Origin: Planctomycetota bacterium
GTDB lineage: Bacteria > Planctomycetota > Phycisphaerae > UBA1845 > PWPN01
Assembly (NCBI GenBank): GCA_022711465.1
Contig: JAKLEZ010000023.1
Location: forward strand, 37,153-101,152
Reading direction: 5' to 3'
Length of the DNA: 64,000 nucleotides
Shown here: piece after piece, positions 8,702-17,400 of the stretch
How the letters are laid out: every line of letters begins with the position of its first letter
Position numbering within the stretch: position 1 is the stretch's first letter
The notes under the pieces: generated by a model
Told to the model about the DNA's origin: nothing
Database searches by the model: none
What the model saw: the letters and a program-made list of their open reading frames with translations, nothing else
Made by a program: the position numbers and the translations under genes

Positions 8702-9436
8702 ATGATGGGCGCCCAAACGACCAGCCACGGAGTCGAACGGTTCAGTCGCAGACCAGGTACCGCCGCAGCCTCAATCGCTGTCCTGTGCACCTTGGGCGTT
8801 CTTTTCGCGGCGGGTTGCACGTCTGGGACCGATACCGGTCTCGAAAGGCTGAAGCATGAAGCTGATCCGCGGGCGGTCGAGCAGGTGCTGGCGGGCCACC
8901 GAGACACGGCCAGCGCCGCCTGGTGGGGCTTTGATGAGCAAGACTCCACCGCCGCCCTGCAGGCTGCGATTCGCTCCGAGGCTAAGAAGCTCATTATCCC
9001 CAACCTGGGCAAACCATGGGTCATGGAGCCGCTGTTCCTGGAGAGCAATCAGGAGGTAGTATTCGAGGAAGGCGCGGTCATCATGGCCCTCAAGGGGGCT
9101 TTCCGGGGCAAAGGGGATTCCTTGCTGACCGCACGAGACAAGGAGAATATCACGCTCACGGGGCCCGGCGCCTCCCTGGTCATGCGCAAGCCGGATTACC
9201 AGGCACCGCCTTACGAGAAGGCAGAGTGGCGGCATTGCCTGTCGCTCCACGGCTGCCGGAACATCAAGGTGTACGGCCTTCGCATGGCTGCCAGCGGCGG
9301 GGATGGCGTCTACGTCGGCCGCGGCACGGGTGTCCTCCCCATTTGGAAGCGATTGTCTATCGAGCATCGGCCCGCCCAACCGGTGGATCAACTGCAGTCC
9401 GTCTGCATACGGACTGTCCAGGATGAGGCCGGCTAG
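8702..9436 (+). pseudogene. Truncated beta-helix (pectate-lyase-like) lipoprotein
   Basis: From the ATG at 8702 (GGAGG 8 nt upstream) the product has a lipoprotein signal peptide (lipobox-like FAAGC) and then a right-handed beta-helix start: DSTAALQAAIRSEAKKLIIP, FEEGAVIMALKGAF, NITLTGPGASLVMRKPDYQA and HGCRNIKVYGLRMAASGGDG. Similarity to that fold ends near 9330. The remaining ~35 codons are antisense to an alpha/beta hydrolase fragment, so the gene is cut in mid-domain. Intact relatives are usually over 400 residues; this frame gives 244. It would have been an exported polysaccharide-active enzyme. Confidence 0.7.
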
Positions 9437-9892
9437 CGATTCCGAGCAATTCGACGCCAAATGAATGGCCGACGCGCTGCCCAACGAACGGCCCATCACG
9501 AAAACGCGACCGAACTGCCGACCCGCACATTCCGCGATTCTCGGAACGTCATTGAGTACCGCCTCCGCGTCGCCGAACATGCGCGAGAAGGCAGGCGCAC
9601 CGGTGCTTCAACCGTATCCCCGGTAGTCAACCACCCAGAAGGAGAGGCCGCAAGCCGCGTAGATGCCGCTCAGAAAGTCGTAGTCCGCGGCGATTTCCCC
9701 GTTGCCGTGGAAGAAGAGCAGGAGACCGTCGCTCTTGTGAGCCTCATGCAGGTAACCGCACACGACCGCCCCATCGCACTGCGTCTGGGTGGGTCTGCCC
9801 TGCGGCGAGTAGTCATCCTCCTCGGCACGCGGGTGAAAGACAACTCGTGAGACCAAAGCGTCATCCAACAACATAGGTTCTCTTCGTTTCAA
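9330..9892 (-). pseudogene. Broken alpha/beta hydrolase
   Basis: Reading on the minus strand, the frame has the oxyanion region LLLFFHGNGEIAADYD, then WVVDYRGYG, an in-frame TGA (9608-9610), then STGAPAFSRMFGDAEA and the nucleophile elbow VMGRSLGSASAIHLAS. Both parts are in the same frame. Relatives usually have DYRGYGRSTG, so the stop is most simply a CGA to TGA change at Arg. The 3' end, including the acid and His of the triad, is lost where it abuts the beta-helix gene near 9330. Confidence 0.75.
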
Positions 9893-10154
9893 CGAGTACG
9901 TAGTCCGTCGTCGCGACCTTGTTCAAGAACTCGCAGTACTGCCCAGCCGTCACTTCGTACTTGCCGATGCTGTACGTGTAGCCGACCGAGCCGCAGATAC
10001 GATCCGGCCCGTCGCCGCCGGCGCCTAAACCCGACAGTTCCCCGGCGTTGCCCGGATCGCCCACCGGAACGGTCTCGATGTTTACCGCCACCGCCGTGCT
10101 TGCCAAAAGCCCTACCACCACACAAGCCGATGCGATTGCCATGCATGAGTTCAT
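9861..10154 (-). pseudogene. Truncated SUMF1/formylglycine-enzyme-like secreted protein
   Basis: The frame starts with an AGGAGG ribosome site 7 nt before ATG 10154 and a signal peptide (ASACVVVGLLASTAVAV). It continues VPVGDPGNAGELSG..DRICGSVGYTYSIGKYEVT, then GQYCEFLNKVA, the N-terminal signature of planctomycete SUMF1-domain (FGE-sulfatase) proteins. Normal members run over 250 residues; here it stops after 97, where the hydrolase remnant begins. The start signals are intact, so only the 3' part was lost. Confidence 0.72.
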
Positions 10155-10560
10155 CCGTCATCCTCCTGGCTACAGAATGATCTCCGGGAAATGCGCCTTC
10201 AGCCGAATAATCACTCACTATACGTTAGCGGCCCTTCCCCCATCGGGCTACCTCGCTTCAAGACTCGTCAGCCGGCGGATATGGCTGCCAGCGTCGCCGC
10301 AACCGGAACACGGCCGAACAGCCTCTTGAGCCGGGCCATATACTTACTAACGTTGGCCACCTCGGTACTCGGTTGACCGTCATTCGATCACGTTTCTTCG
10401 CATCTAGAAGCAGTCTTACCACGCTCGGGTTTGTTGCAGAGTACCACCGTTGAACCTTGCTCGCCGCGAACTCCCTCATGGCTGTAGTGCCACTGCCCAA
10501 CTGAGAGGCCGGTTCTCACAGATACGAAGGGGACGATCGCTGACCGCGTTCGCCGCATCC
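10155..10560. other. Intergenic, 406 bp
   Basis: I see no credible gene, RNA or repeat. It separates the SUMF1 remnant from the end of the PPC-domain gene. Confidence 0.5.
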
Positions 10561-12861
10561 TTACTTGATCACACGGGCTTCGACGTTCGCGATCTCGCGG
10601 TTGACGAAGTCGTCTGTCAAGAACCAGTCCTGATAGAGGTTCTCAAGCTGTCTCAGATACCACTCGACCGATGACCGCGTCACCGTGGGCTGCACACCCT
10701 TCGGTCGGTCCTCCTCACGGATTGGCGGGCGCATGCGATCGGCTGGTGCCTGGTACGACGGATCGAAGACCAGGGCCGGCAGGGTCTCCGCGGGCAATAT
10801 ATGACGCCATAGAAAAGCCTGCATCTTGTCTTCGGCCGGCACGGCGTCGTGGACGACTTCCCGGTCCCCGATCTTCGCAACTCCCACAAGAGTGAGGTTG
10901 ACCGGCTTCTCCACGGCCGTAAGGCTGGTCTTGATCCCCACGCCCACGGTCTCCTGGTTGGCCGCCAACGCGGCGCCGGCCGATTCGAGCCCCTGTGGCA
11001 GGCCCTTGAAGTTCAGTTGGATCGGTCCGTCGAATCCGTCCTTGCGTAAAGCAAATACGGTCACTGCGGCCGCCCCCTTGCTAGCCATACAGACTCGGGA
11101 CGGGATCACCCGTAACGCGAAATCGGGCTGCGGCGCGCTGATCCGGAGTCGATAGGCATACTCCTTCCCCGCCTGCCGCCGCCGGTCGCCGAGGTGAACG
11201 AAGTACTTTCCGTTGGCGGGCGGTTTCACCATGAGGTAGGAATCGGCGTGATCGGTGTTCAGCCCGGACCCGGCGTCGAAATGGTCGTCGTTGATCGCGA
11301 TGATCTTGCCATCCGGGCCTGTGACTTTGAGGAAGGAATCCAGCGGGGACCCGAGGTGGCGTGCGGTCACTTCCACGACAATGGTCTCACCGGCCTTTCC
11401 TTCCACCTCGAAGACATCCCAGTCACCCGGACGGTCCGCTCGCCCGTTGATGATGACCGGAAGATTGACTTTCTGAGCCTTGGCCGACTCGTCGTTGGCT
11501 TCCTGCTCCAGGCACTCGGGCAGCGTGTCCAGGGCGAACGGCACGTAGTTGGATACGAATGCCCCGCTGGCGGCGGCCAGCAGATGACACCCCGGCTTCG
11601 CGTCCTTGGGCGGCGGCGCCAACGCGGCCTTGTCCAGGTTCCAGCCGTCCATCTCGATCTTGACCGGCTCGCCCACGCGGCCGCCCAGCGGGAAGATACT
11701 GGTCACGAAAGGTAACTCACCGATGGTGATGCGGTAGACGAAGCTCTCGCGGCCTCGAAAGAGGGCCTCCCTGATGGTCAGAACGTACTCGCCATCGTCG
11801 GGGACCTCGAAGTAGATGACCGGGTCGGGGTTGGAGCGGAAATCGTCGTCGTACGCCAGTTCCTTGCCGTTGGCATCGCAAAGACGGAGCACGGCCTGGA
11901 ACCAGCCGGGAACTCCGTCGGCGACATAGGGCACCAGATCCCGAGCTTTGGCGGAGATGACCAGACGCTGCCCCTTACTCGCCTGGAAGCGGTACCGGTT
12001 CGTCTCGCCCGGGGCGATCTGGCCGTTCATCGTGCACGGCACCGTGACGCGCACTTCCTCTTCTTCCACGGGCCTCTTGCGCTGAGCCTGGGACTCCTTG
12101 CCGAGCACCGGGAGCTGGCAGATCTTCATCGGCTTGCGAGCGACCTCGGGCACTTGACTCACGTAGAAAGGCAGCGGGTTGGAGATGCCGAGCCTCGTGA
12201 TCACCCTGATTTCACGCCGGCCCGGCTTGGCGTCGGGTGCGACCGTGATCTCGACAAAGACAAGCTCGGTCTGCGAGCGAACGGCCGGAGTCCGCTCGTC
12301 TTCAGTGAACCGCCTCTGGATCCGGTCGATGAGGTTCTCCTTGGCTACGTCCTTCTCGGATTTCGGGGCGTCTTTCGATTCCTTCTCGCCCGGCTTGGGG
12401 TCCTTGGGTTTCTCCAACTTCGCATTGCACTTGCTGCAGACCGTGGCGTCGATCGGATTGGCCGTACCACATATGGGGCAAATCAGCGACTGAACCGCGC
12501 TCGTCCCGGTATCCGGGCCGATAGGCGCGGGGAACTCGAAGGAGGACATCTTGGCAGTCATGTCCTCGCTGAGGACCGTCTCCTTCTTCTTCAACTCGTT
12601 CAGTTGCTGACTGAGGAACGACATTTCCTGGTTGTCCAGGACCCGGTAGTAGTCGACTAGCCGGCAGGAGACCCCCTCGCCGGTCACGATCACGCTGTCC
12701 GGAAGCTGGAGGCTCTGCCCACCGATCCTGATCGGGAACGTGGTCCCCTGCTGGCCCCCGGCCGGATAGACGTATCCGATGTACTGGCCCTGGGCCCAGG
12801 CCGAAGAGGCCATCGCTCCAAGCACGGCGAGCCTAAGGATAGCGAATCGAAGCCTGTTCAT
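10561..12861 (-). CDS. Secreted PPC-domain protein with zinc ribbon
   Basis: A 766-residue exported protein (signal LAVLGAMASSAWA). An IPT-like opening (GYVYPAGGQQGTTFPIRIGG) is followed by a two-CxxC zinc ribbon (CPICG and CSKCN, residues about 127-146). Then come two bacterial pre-peptidase C-terminal (PPC) beta domains (GQIAPGETNRYRFQASKGQR and NGRADRPGDWDVFEVEGKAG). Planctomycetes commonly pair such proteins with DUF1501 and DUF1549/DUF1553 proteins, as here: all three are on the minus strand and this is the last gene, 16 bp after the DUF1501 stop. The molecular function of the trio is unknown; a surface or periplasmic assembly is inferred. Confidence 0.85.
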   Translation of the reverse strand: MNRLRFAILRLAVLGAMASSAWAQGQYIGYVYPAGGQQGTTFPIRIGGQSLQLPDSVIVTGEGVSCRLVDYYRVLDNQEMSFLSQQLNELKKKETVLSEDMTAKMSSFEFPAPIGPDTGTSAVQSLICPICGTANPIDATVCSKCNAKLEKPKDPKPGEKESKDAPKSEKDVAKENLIDRIQRRFTEDERTPAVRSQTELVFVEITVAPDAKPGRREIRVITRLGISNPLPFYVSQVPEVARKPMKICQLPVLGKESQAQRKRPVEEEEVRVTVPCTMNGQIAPGETNRYRFQASKGQRLVISAKARDLVPYVADGVPGWFQAVLRLCDANGKELAYDDDFRSNPDPVIYFEVPDDGEYVLTIREALFRGRESFVYRITIGELPFVTSIFPLGGRVGEPVKIEMDGWNLDKAALAPPPKDAKPGCHLLAAASGAFVSNYVPFALDTLPECLEQEANDESAKAQKVNLPVIINGRADRPGDWDVFEVEGKAGETIVVEVTARHLGSPLDSFLKVTGPDGKIIAINDDHFDAGSGLNTDHADSYLMVKPPANGKYFVHLGDRRRQAGKEYAYRLRISAPQPDFALRVIPSRVCMASKGAAAVTVFALRKDGFDGPIQLNFKGLPQGLESAGAALAANQETVGVGIKTSLTAVEKPVNLTLVGVAKIGDREVVHDAVPAEDKMQAFLWRHILPAETLPALVFDPSYQAPADRMRPPIREEDRPKGVQPTVTRSSVEWYLRQLENLYQDWFLTDDFVNREIANVEARVIK

Positions 12862-12877
12862 CGTGCGCGTTCCTTCC

Positions 12878-14296
12878 TCACATGAGTTCTTCCAAGAGCC
12901 CGGCCGCCTTCATGCCCTCGTTCTCAGTGTCCAGCACGTAGGCGTCCAGCCCCCAGGGATGGGGCAGCTTGGCCGAAGCGTCGATGCCTGCCAACAGATA
13001 CATGCTTCCCAGCAGGTCCGCCGGATAGACGGGTCTCTCCTTGACCTTCTCGCCCTTTTCGTCGGACGAGCCGACGACGCGGCCACCCACGAATCCGCCG
13101 CCGGCGACCAGCACGGTAAAGACATCCCCGTGGTGATGGCGCCCCCCGTTCCAGGGTGGTTCCCACGACACCTTAGGCGTGCGGCCGAACTCGCCGGTAC
13201 ACCAGACCAGGGTGCTCTCGAGCAGGCCGCGGTCTTTCAGGTCCCCGAGCAGCGTCGCGAGCCCTTGGTCCAGACTGGCACACTGATTCCTCATGGTCGC
13301 GAAGTGGTTTGAGTGCGTGTCCCATCCGCCGGGGAAGCTGATCGTGATGTAGGGCACGCCCGCCTCGACCATTCGCCTCGCCGCCAGGCATTCCTGCCCG
13401 AACGTGTTGCGGCCATAGCGGTCGCGGAGTTCCGTCGGCTCGCTCTCGAGGTTGAATACTTCCCGGCCCTTACCCAGGATCAACCCGTAGGCGTTCTGCC
13501 TGGCCGTCTCGGCGGCGGCCATCTCCGGGACGTCAGCAAGGCCGTAGCCGAAGAGATTGACCTTATCTACCAGTTCGCGGCGGGCCTTCTGCCGCCCGTC
13601 GTCGATACCCCGGTTAACGATTCCCTGAACCTCAAACCGGGGAGCGTTGGGATCGCCGCCGGTGGCGAAAGGCTTGTACGCGGGGCCGAGGAAACCCTCC
13701 TCGGAAAACCGCCCGGCCGCCTCCAGCATCACGACGTAAGGCGGGAGCAGCCCCTTGTATTGGTCCTTCTTGAAGAAGGTGAAGATCGCGCCCACGGCCG
13801 GGTAGGCCAGACGGCCGCCCGGCAGGTGCCCGGTCTGCATCAGGTAGGCCGCCGTCTCGTGGCCGTTGTTGCCGTGGGTCATGCTGCGAATGAGGGAATA
13901 CTTGTCGGCCTGCTTGGCGAGATTGGGTAAGAGCGCGCCGAGCTGGATCCCGTTTACATTGGTGGGGATGAACTTGTCGAACTCGCCCAGGTAGTCGTAG
14001 CCCGTGCCCGGCTTCGGATCCCAGGTGTCGTTGTGCGACATGCCGCCCCACAAGAAGACCTGGATGACCGACTTCGTCTGGACCTTCTTGGCCTTTGCTT
14101 TGGCCTTGGCCGCTTCGTCCCGGGTCTTCTTCAGTTCGGCGGCCACCTGCTCCGGCGTCTTCTCGGCTGGGGCGGCCAACACGCGGGATGCCACGCTGCC
14201 GGCGGCGATCATGCCCGCTGCGCCACAGACACCGCGTCGCATGGCCTCACGACGGGAGATCTGCTCGTGGTTGCCTGGATGATGGCTCGCAGTCAT
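12878..14296 (-). CDS. DUF1501 family protein, Tat-exported
   Basis: A 472-residue DUF1501 (sulfatase-fold) protein. The N-terminus has a Tat-type signal (SRREAMRRGVCGAAGMIAAG). Typical DUF1501 motifs are present: VIQVFLWGGMSHNDTWDPKP, YSLIRSMTHGNNGHETAAY, WDTHSNHF and EFGRTPK. ATG 14296 follows AAAGGAG and is preferred to 14329. Its neighbours are a DUF1549/DUF1553 protein upstream and a PPC protein downstream, the standard planctomycete trio. The enzymatic activity is unproven. Confidence 0.9.
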   Translation of the reverse strand: MTASHHPGNHEQISRREAMRRGVCGAAGMIAAGSVASRVLAAPAEKTPEQVAAELKKTRDEAAKAKAKAKKVQTKSVIQVFLWGGMSHNDTWDPKPGTGYDYLGEFDKFIPTNVNGIQLGALLPNLAKQADKYSLIRSMTHGNNGHETAAYLMQTGHLPGGRLAYPAVGAIFTFFKKDQYKGLLPPYVVMLEAAGRFSEEGFLGPAYKPFATGGDPNAPRFEVQGIVNRGIDDGRQKARRELVDKVNLFGYGLADVPEMAAAETARQNAYGLILGKGREVFNLESEPTELRDRYGRNTFGQECLAARRMVEAGVPYITISFPGGWDTHSNHFATMRNQCASLDQGLATLLGDLKDRGLLESTLVWCTGEFGRTPKVSWEPPWNGGRHHHGDVFTVLVAGGGFVGGRVVGSSDEKGEKVKERPVYPADLLGSMYLLAGIDASAKLPHPWGLDAYVLDTENEGMKAAGLLEELM

Positions 14297-14361
14297 GGTC
14301 TCACTACTCCTTTTCCTTCCACCTCGCATACCGTTTCAGCAGACCCCGTGTTTCGGGATGC

Positions 14362-14467
14362 AATGAAAAATGAACAGCGGGAAATGAAAAACGCAAAACG
14401 GGCCGTCATGCTTCCCTCTCCTCATTCTGCATTGTTCATTTCTCATTGTCCGTTTTTCATTTCCCGC
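14362..14467. repeat. Intergenic nested inverted repeat
   Basis: GCGGGAAATGAAAAACG (14377-14393) is the exact reverse complement of 14451-14467, and AATGAAAAATGAAC (14362 onward) pairs with 14434-14447 with one mismatch. It forms a long imperfect hairpin between the DUF1549/DUF1553 and DUF1501 genes. It may attenuate or stabilise the operon mRNA. Confidence 0.75.
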
Positions 14468-14481
14468 TTCCTCCATACCCA

Positions 14482-17400
14482 TCAATGCCTCAACAGAAAC
14501 TCGGGACTATTGATCAGCGCCCATGCCACGTCGATCCACATATCGCGGCCTTTCGTCACTCCGGTCTTGGCGTATTCCTCCACGGCCTTGACGTCGGCAT
14601 CCGTCGGAAGCCGCGAGAGAATCGTCAGGTAGAGTCGCTCGGCAATCTCATTGGTCTTGTCGCTGGACGAGAGCGTCGCCGCGAGTTTCGGGCCGTTCTG
14701 AAGCTTGCTCTGGATCGAGGCCGAGTTCAGCATGTGCAGCCACTGGGTCGAGGCAAGCTCGTTCACGCGCTCAGTCTCCATCCCCGTGGACCGCGAGGAA
14801 CGACCGAACATCGTCAGGAAGGAACTCGTGATACTCCCGTCGGCCAGTGCTACCGCGGACATGTCGTTCGGAATGTACGTGAATGGCTCCGGGACGGCGC
14901 TGGTATAGAGCTCCGAGGTGCCGGTGATCTCGTTCAAAGCGTCGATCAAGACCTCGGCCTCCACGCGTCGCAACAGGTAGCTGGCGAAGTTGGCTCTTGC
15001 TTCCGGCCCCTTGAACCTCGGCACCGAAGACAACTGGTACGTCGTCGAAGTGAAGATCAGCCGCTTCAGGGCCTTCAGGTCATAGTGATTAGCGACCAGT
15101 TCCTTCTCCAGATAGGCCAGGAGTTCGGGATTGCTGGGCGGGTTGTCGTCGCGAATATCGTCCGGCTCGTGGATGATGCCCCGCCCCATCGCCCACGCCC
15201 AGGTGCGGTTGACGATGTTCTTCGTAAACCAGGGGTTCTCCGGCCGGATCAGCCAGTCGGCAAAGACCTCCCGCGGATCGCGGTCCGGCGGAATCGTGGC
15301 CTTGGTACCGTCCGGGAAGGTGGCCACAATCGGCCCGTTTTCGCTCAGCGGTTGGGCCAACGCTTGAGGGATCTGGTTGGTCGCGGTGACAGCCTTGGCC
15401 ACGGCGTCCACACCCGGCGCGGTGTTGCCGGGCACGGTGACCGCCTTGAGCGGGTCCCAGAAGACGATCTCCTCTTTCCATTCGCTCGTGGGCTTGTAGC
15501 CGACCTGCGAGAAAAACGGAGCCATGCCGGCCAGACGGTCTTTCGGCCAGAGGACGGCCCGAGTGCCCATGAACGCCAATCCGACGACCGCGGCCGTGCC
15601 CTCCGGAGTTCTGTCCTGGATGGCGCGGTAGAAGTTGACCGGGCCGACGCGGAAGTTGCTCCCGTTTGAGGTGAGCAATTCGCGGGCGAACCGGTCGTAC
15701 GGCTTGTTTTGGGCGACCGCCTCCCACAGCCAGCGGTGATACGCCTGAGCCGCGTTGGGCCAGACTTTGACGGGGAACTCCGCCTTGACCCGCAGGATAT
15801 CGCTCCACTTCATGGCCCAATAGTCGATGTGCGCCGGCTGGTCGAGGAGGCGGCCGATCAGATCGACGCGCTTGTTCTTGTCGGGACTCTGAATGAACGC
15901 CTTCGCCTCTTCCGCCTTGGGCAGCTTGCCGGTCAGGTCCAGATAGGCGCGACGGATGAACACCGCGTCGGAGCAGAGGACGGGTTGGATGCCCAGCGCC
16001 TTCAACTTCGCAAACACGAGGTCATCGATGGGGTTTGTCGGCTTGGGCGGCTCGGGGCTTTCGGTGAGACTTGCCACCTGCCTGGCGGCGACCAGTCGGT
16101 ACAAATTCGCCTTGGCCTGATCGGCCAGAGCACGCCGGTCATCGGCGATCTTCACAGCGGCCGTATACGCCGCCCGGGTCTTCTCCGCTTCCGCCTTCAA
16201 CGGGACGGCCGCGGCTTCCGCCTCCTTGGCCGCCTGTTCGTCCGCCTGGTTCGTCTGCTTGGCTGCGGCAATCCGCTTCTTGAGGTTCTCCAGGCCTTCC
16301 TCGGCCGACTTCTTCCGTGCTTCGGCCCTGGTCAAATCCTGCGCGACGGTGTTGGCCTTCACCGCCGCCTCGTCCAACTTCTGCTGGACTGGTGTCAGAG
16401 CCGCCTTGGCCGCATCGGCCGCCTTACGCTTGGCGGCTGCATCAGCCGCGGCCTGTTTGCTGGCTGCCTCGAGTCGAACGGGTTCCTTGCCCGCTTCCTG
16501 GGCCGCCTGGTTCGCGGCCATGGCAGCAGTCACCTGGTTCTTGGCGTTGGCCAGAGCCGCGTCGGCGGCTTTCTTCTGGGCCTCCGCTTCAGCGAGTTTC
16601 CGTGCGGCGGCCGCCGCCTGGGATTGCATCGCCTGCTCGCTCTGCTTCGCTTGAGCCAGGGCCGCCGCGGCATCGGTCGCCGCTTTGCGCTTGGCTGCGG
16701 CTTCGGATGCCGCCGCCTTCTTTGCCTCTGCGATCTTCGCGGTATCCTGGGCGGCCTTCTCGGCCGGCTGGGTGGCGGCCGCGGCAGCAGAGACCTGGTT
16801 CTTGGCACTTGCCAAGGCATCATCCGCGGCCTTCTTCTGCGCCGGGGCGTCGGCCAAGTCCTTGGCAGCGGTGCTGACCTTGACCCGCGCTTGTTGCTGG
16901 CTCTGCTGAGCCTGGGTCAACGCCGTCTGTGCCGCGTCCGCTGCCTTGCGTTTGGCCGCAGCGTCGTCCGCCGCCTTCTTCTTATCCTCCGGAGATTTCG
17001 CAGGATCCTTCGAGGTCGTGTCGGCCGAAGTCTCCGCCGCCTGGGCCGCTTGCTCTGCCGTCTGATAGGCGCCGATGGCGGCAGCCACCTGCTTGTTGGC
17101 GTTCGCCAAAGCCTCGTCGGCGGCCTTCTTCTGCGGCTCCACTCCCGCCAACTTCTGTGCGGCAGCGGCGGCCTGAGCCGTGGCCTGTTGCTCATTCTGC
17201 TGTGCCTGGGTCAAGGCGGTCTTGGCTGCGCCGGCCACCTTGCGCTTGGCGTCGGCATCGGCCGCGGCCTGCTGTTTGTCTGCCTCAGAGACCGCCTTCG
17301 CGTTGTTCTCCGCCACCAACGCAGCCTGTTCAGCCGGCTGGGTAGCAGCCGCGGCAGCGGAGACCTGGTTCTTGGCGTTGGCCGCGGCTGCATCGGCGGC

